Below are positions 63,676-64,000 of a DNA stretch of 64,000 bases, piece after piece (position 1 is the first letter of the stretch; each line of letters opens with the position of its first letter). A model generated the notes under the pieces. It saw only the letters and a list, made by a program, of their open reading frames with translations, was not told where the DNA came from and made no database searches. The stretch comes from Dyadobacter fermentans (GTDB lineage: Bacteria > Bacteroidota > Bacteroidia > Cytophagales > Spirosomataceae). The translations under genes were made by a program, and so were the position numbers. The DNA is taken from positions 62,001 to 126,000 of the forward strand of contig NZ_JAHXBN010000027.1 of the NCBI RefSeq assembly GCF_019924045.1, read 5' to 3'.

Positions 63676-63738
63676 GTGACTGTATTTAGGCGATAAGGAA
63701 AGCCCAAGGGTCACAAAATCTATCGGGGATAATCCGGT

Positions 63739-64000
63739 TTATCTGAACAGAAAATAAAGGCACCCCATCACCACGCCGATGCAGGCCCAGCCCAGCCATA
63801 TTCCCCGGCGGTCGTAATGCGGCTGCAAAGCGTAGGTTTCGGCCAGGGTCGGTAAAGGTGAACCCGTGCGCTCTTCGGGGAACAGCAGGGAAATAATGGC
63901 CATGAAAACCATCAGAAAGGTCGTCAGAAGGAACGTCAGCAGCATGAAATGCGGCCAGAATGCCTTGTGCGGGAAGTCGGTCAGTTGCATCATGCCTACA
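63739..64000 (-). CDS. C-terminal end of a membrane transporter (probable SSS symporter), cut by window edge
   Basis: The frame is open past base 64000, so the visible ATG at 63993 is internal. The ~87 visible residues contain two transmembrane helices (HFMLLTFLLTTFLMVFMAIISLLFP and IWLGWACIGVVMGCLYFLF) joined by a polar loop. This layout, with F-P-H-K-A-F-W-P-H-F before the penultimate helix, is that of the C-terminus of sodium:solute symporters. Uptake of xylose or a xyloside into the cytosol would complete the locus. The assignment rests on a short piece. Confidence 0.55.
   Translation of the reverse strand, partial: VGMMQLTDFPHKAFWPHFMLLTFLLTTFLMVFMAIISLLFPEERTGSPLPTLAETYALQPHYDRRGIWLGWACIGVVMGCLYFLFR

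Noticed and set aside
62635..63696. 353-codon plus-strand open frame
   Set aside because: Antisense to the GH39-type gene; no recognisable domain.

Overview
The window looks like a chromosome segment of a Bacteroidota bacterium of the Cytophagales, most like Dyadobacter or a relative. This rests on two SusC/SusD outer-membrane uptake pairs, a hybrid two-component regulator, a type IX secretion C-terminal signal, promoters with the Bacteroidota -7 element TAnnTTTG, and a GC content of roughly 50-55 % by eye. Genus is an inference; there is no rRNA here.

Positions 1-25,430 are general chromosome: a cut PD40 propeller protein, a large secreted metallophosphoesterase, a collagen-like lipoprotein, a DHFR-fold reductase, an AraC regulator and an aldo/keto reductase. 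Next come a lipoprotein/CPA2 antiporter pair, a ClC transporter, and a histidine kinase/response regulator pair divergent from a spondin-YHS-YHS-DoxX operon. Then follow a DinB protein overlapping an unusual NRDE/ATP-grasp fusion, a TPR lipoprotein and small secreted proteins. Short tandem repeats (14 or 16 bp units) lie in three gene-free spacers.

Positions 25,598-31,480 look like a decayed mobile island, visibly richer in A+T. It holds a tyrosine integrase whose N-terminus is cut off by frameshifts, an ATPase with a C-terminal TOPRIM/DUF4435-like region (putative phage defence), a small HTH-like protein, a degenerate tRNA-like element, a two-gene membrane module, an M15 peptidase fragment and a frameshifted carboxymuconolactone decarboxylase-family gene.

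Positions 31,607-44,974 form a complete sialic-acid utilisation locus. One long minus-strand operon runs SusC, SusD, N-acetylneuraminate lyase, a mutarotase-symporter fusion, sialate O-acetylesterase, N-acylglucosamine 2-epimerase and sialidase. A divergent FadR-type regulator faces it. Two 15-bp dyads in the shared promoter region fit that regulator's family and overlap both predicted promoters. The logic is: release of sialic acid outside the cell or in the periplasm, deacetylation, anomer conversion and uptake, cleavage to ManNAc plus pyruvate, and epimerisation to GlcNAc.

Positions 44,981-64,000 form a glucuronoxylan utilisation locus. On the minus strand are SusC, SusD, a GH43 enzyme, a Gfo/Idh oxidoreductase and a GH10 xylanase. 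Divergent from these, a hybrid two-component system is followed by an acetylesterase and a GH67 alpha-glucuronidase. A GH39-type xylosidase and the C-terminal end of a probable SSS symporter converge on them. Together they would deacetylate, debranch and depolymerise acetylated 4-O-methylglucuronoxylan. Gene-free stretches not listed separately (4093-4353, 20693-20877, 23875-24037, 25433-25597, 26969-27042, 31479-31606) are A+T-rich leader or spacer DNA in which I see nothing firm.
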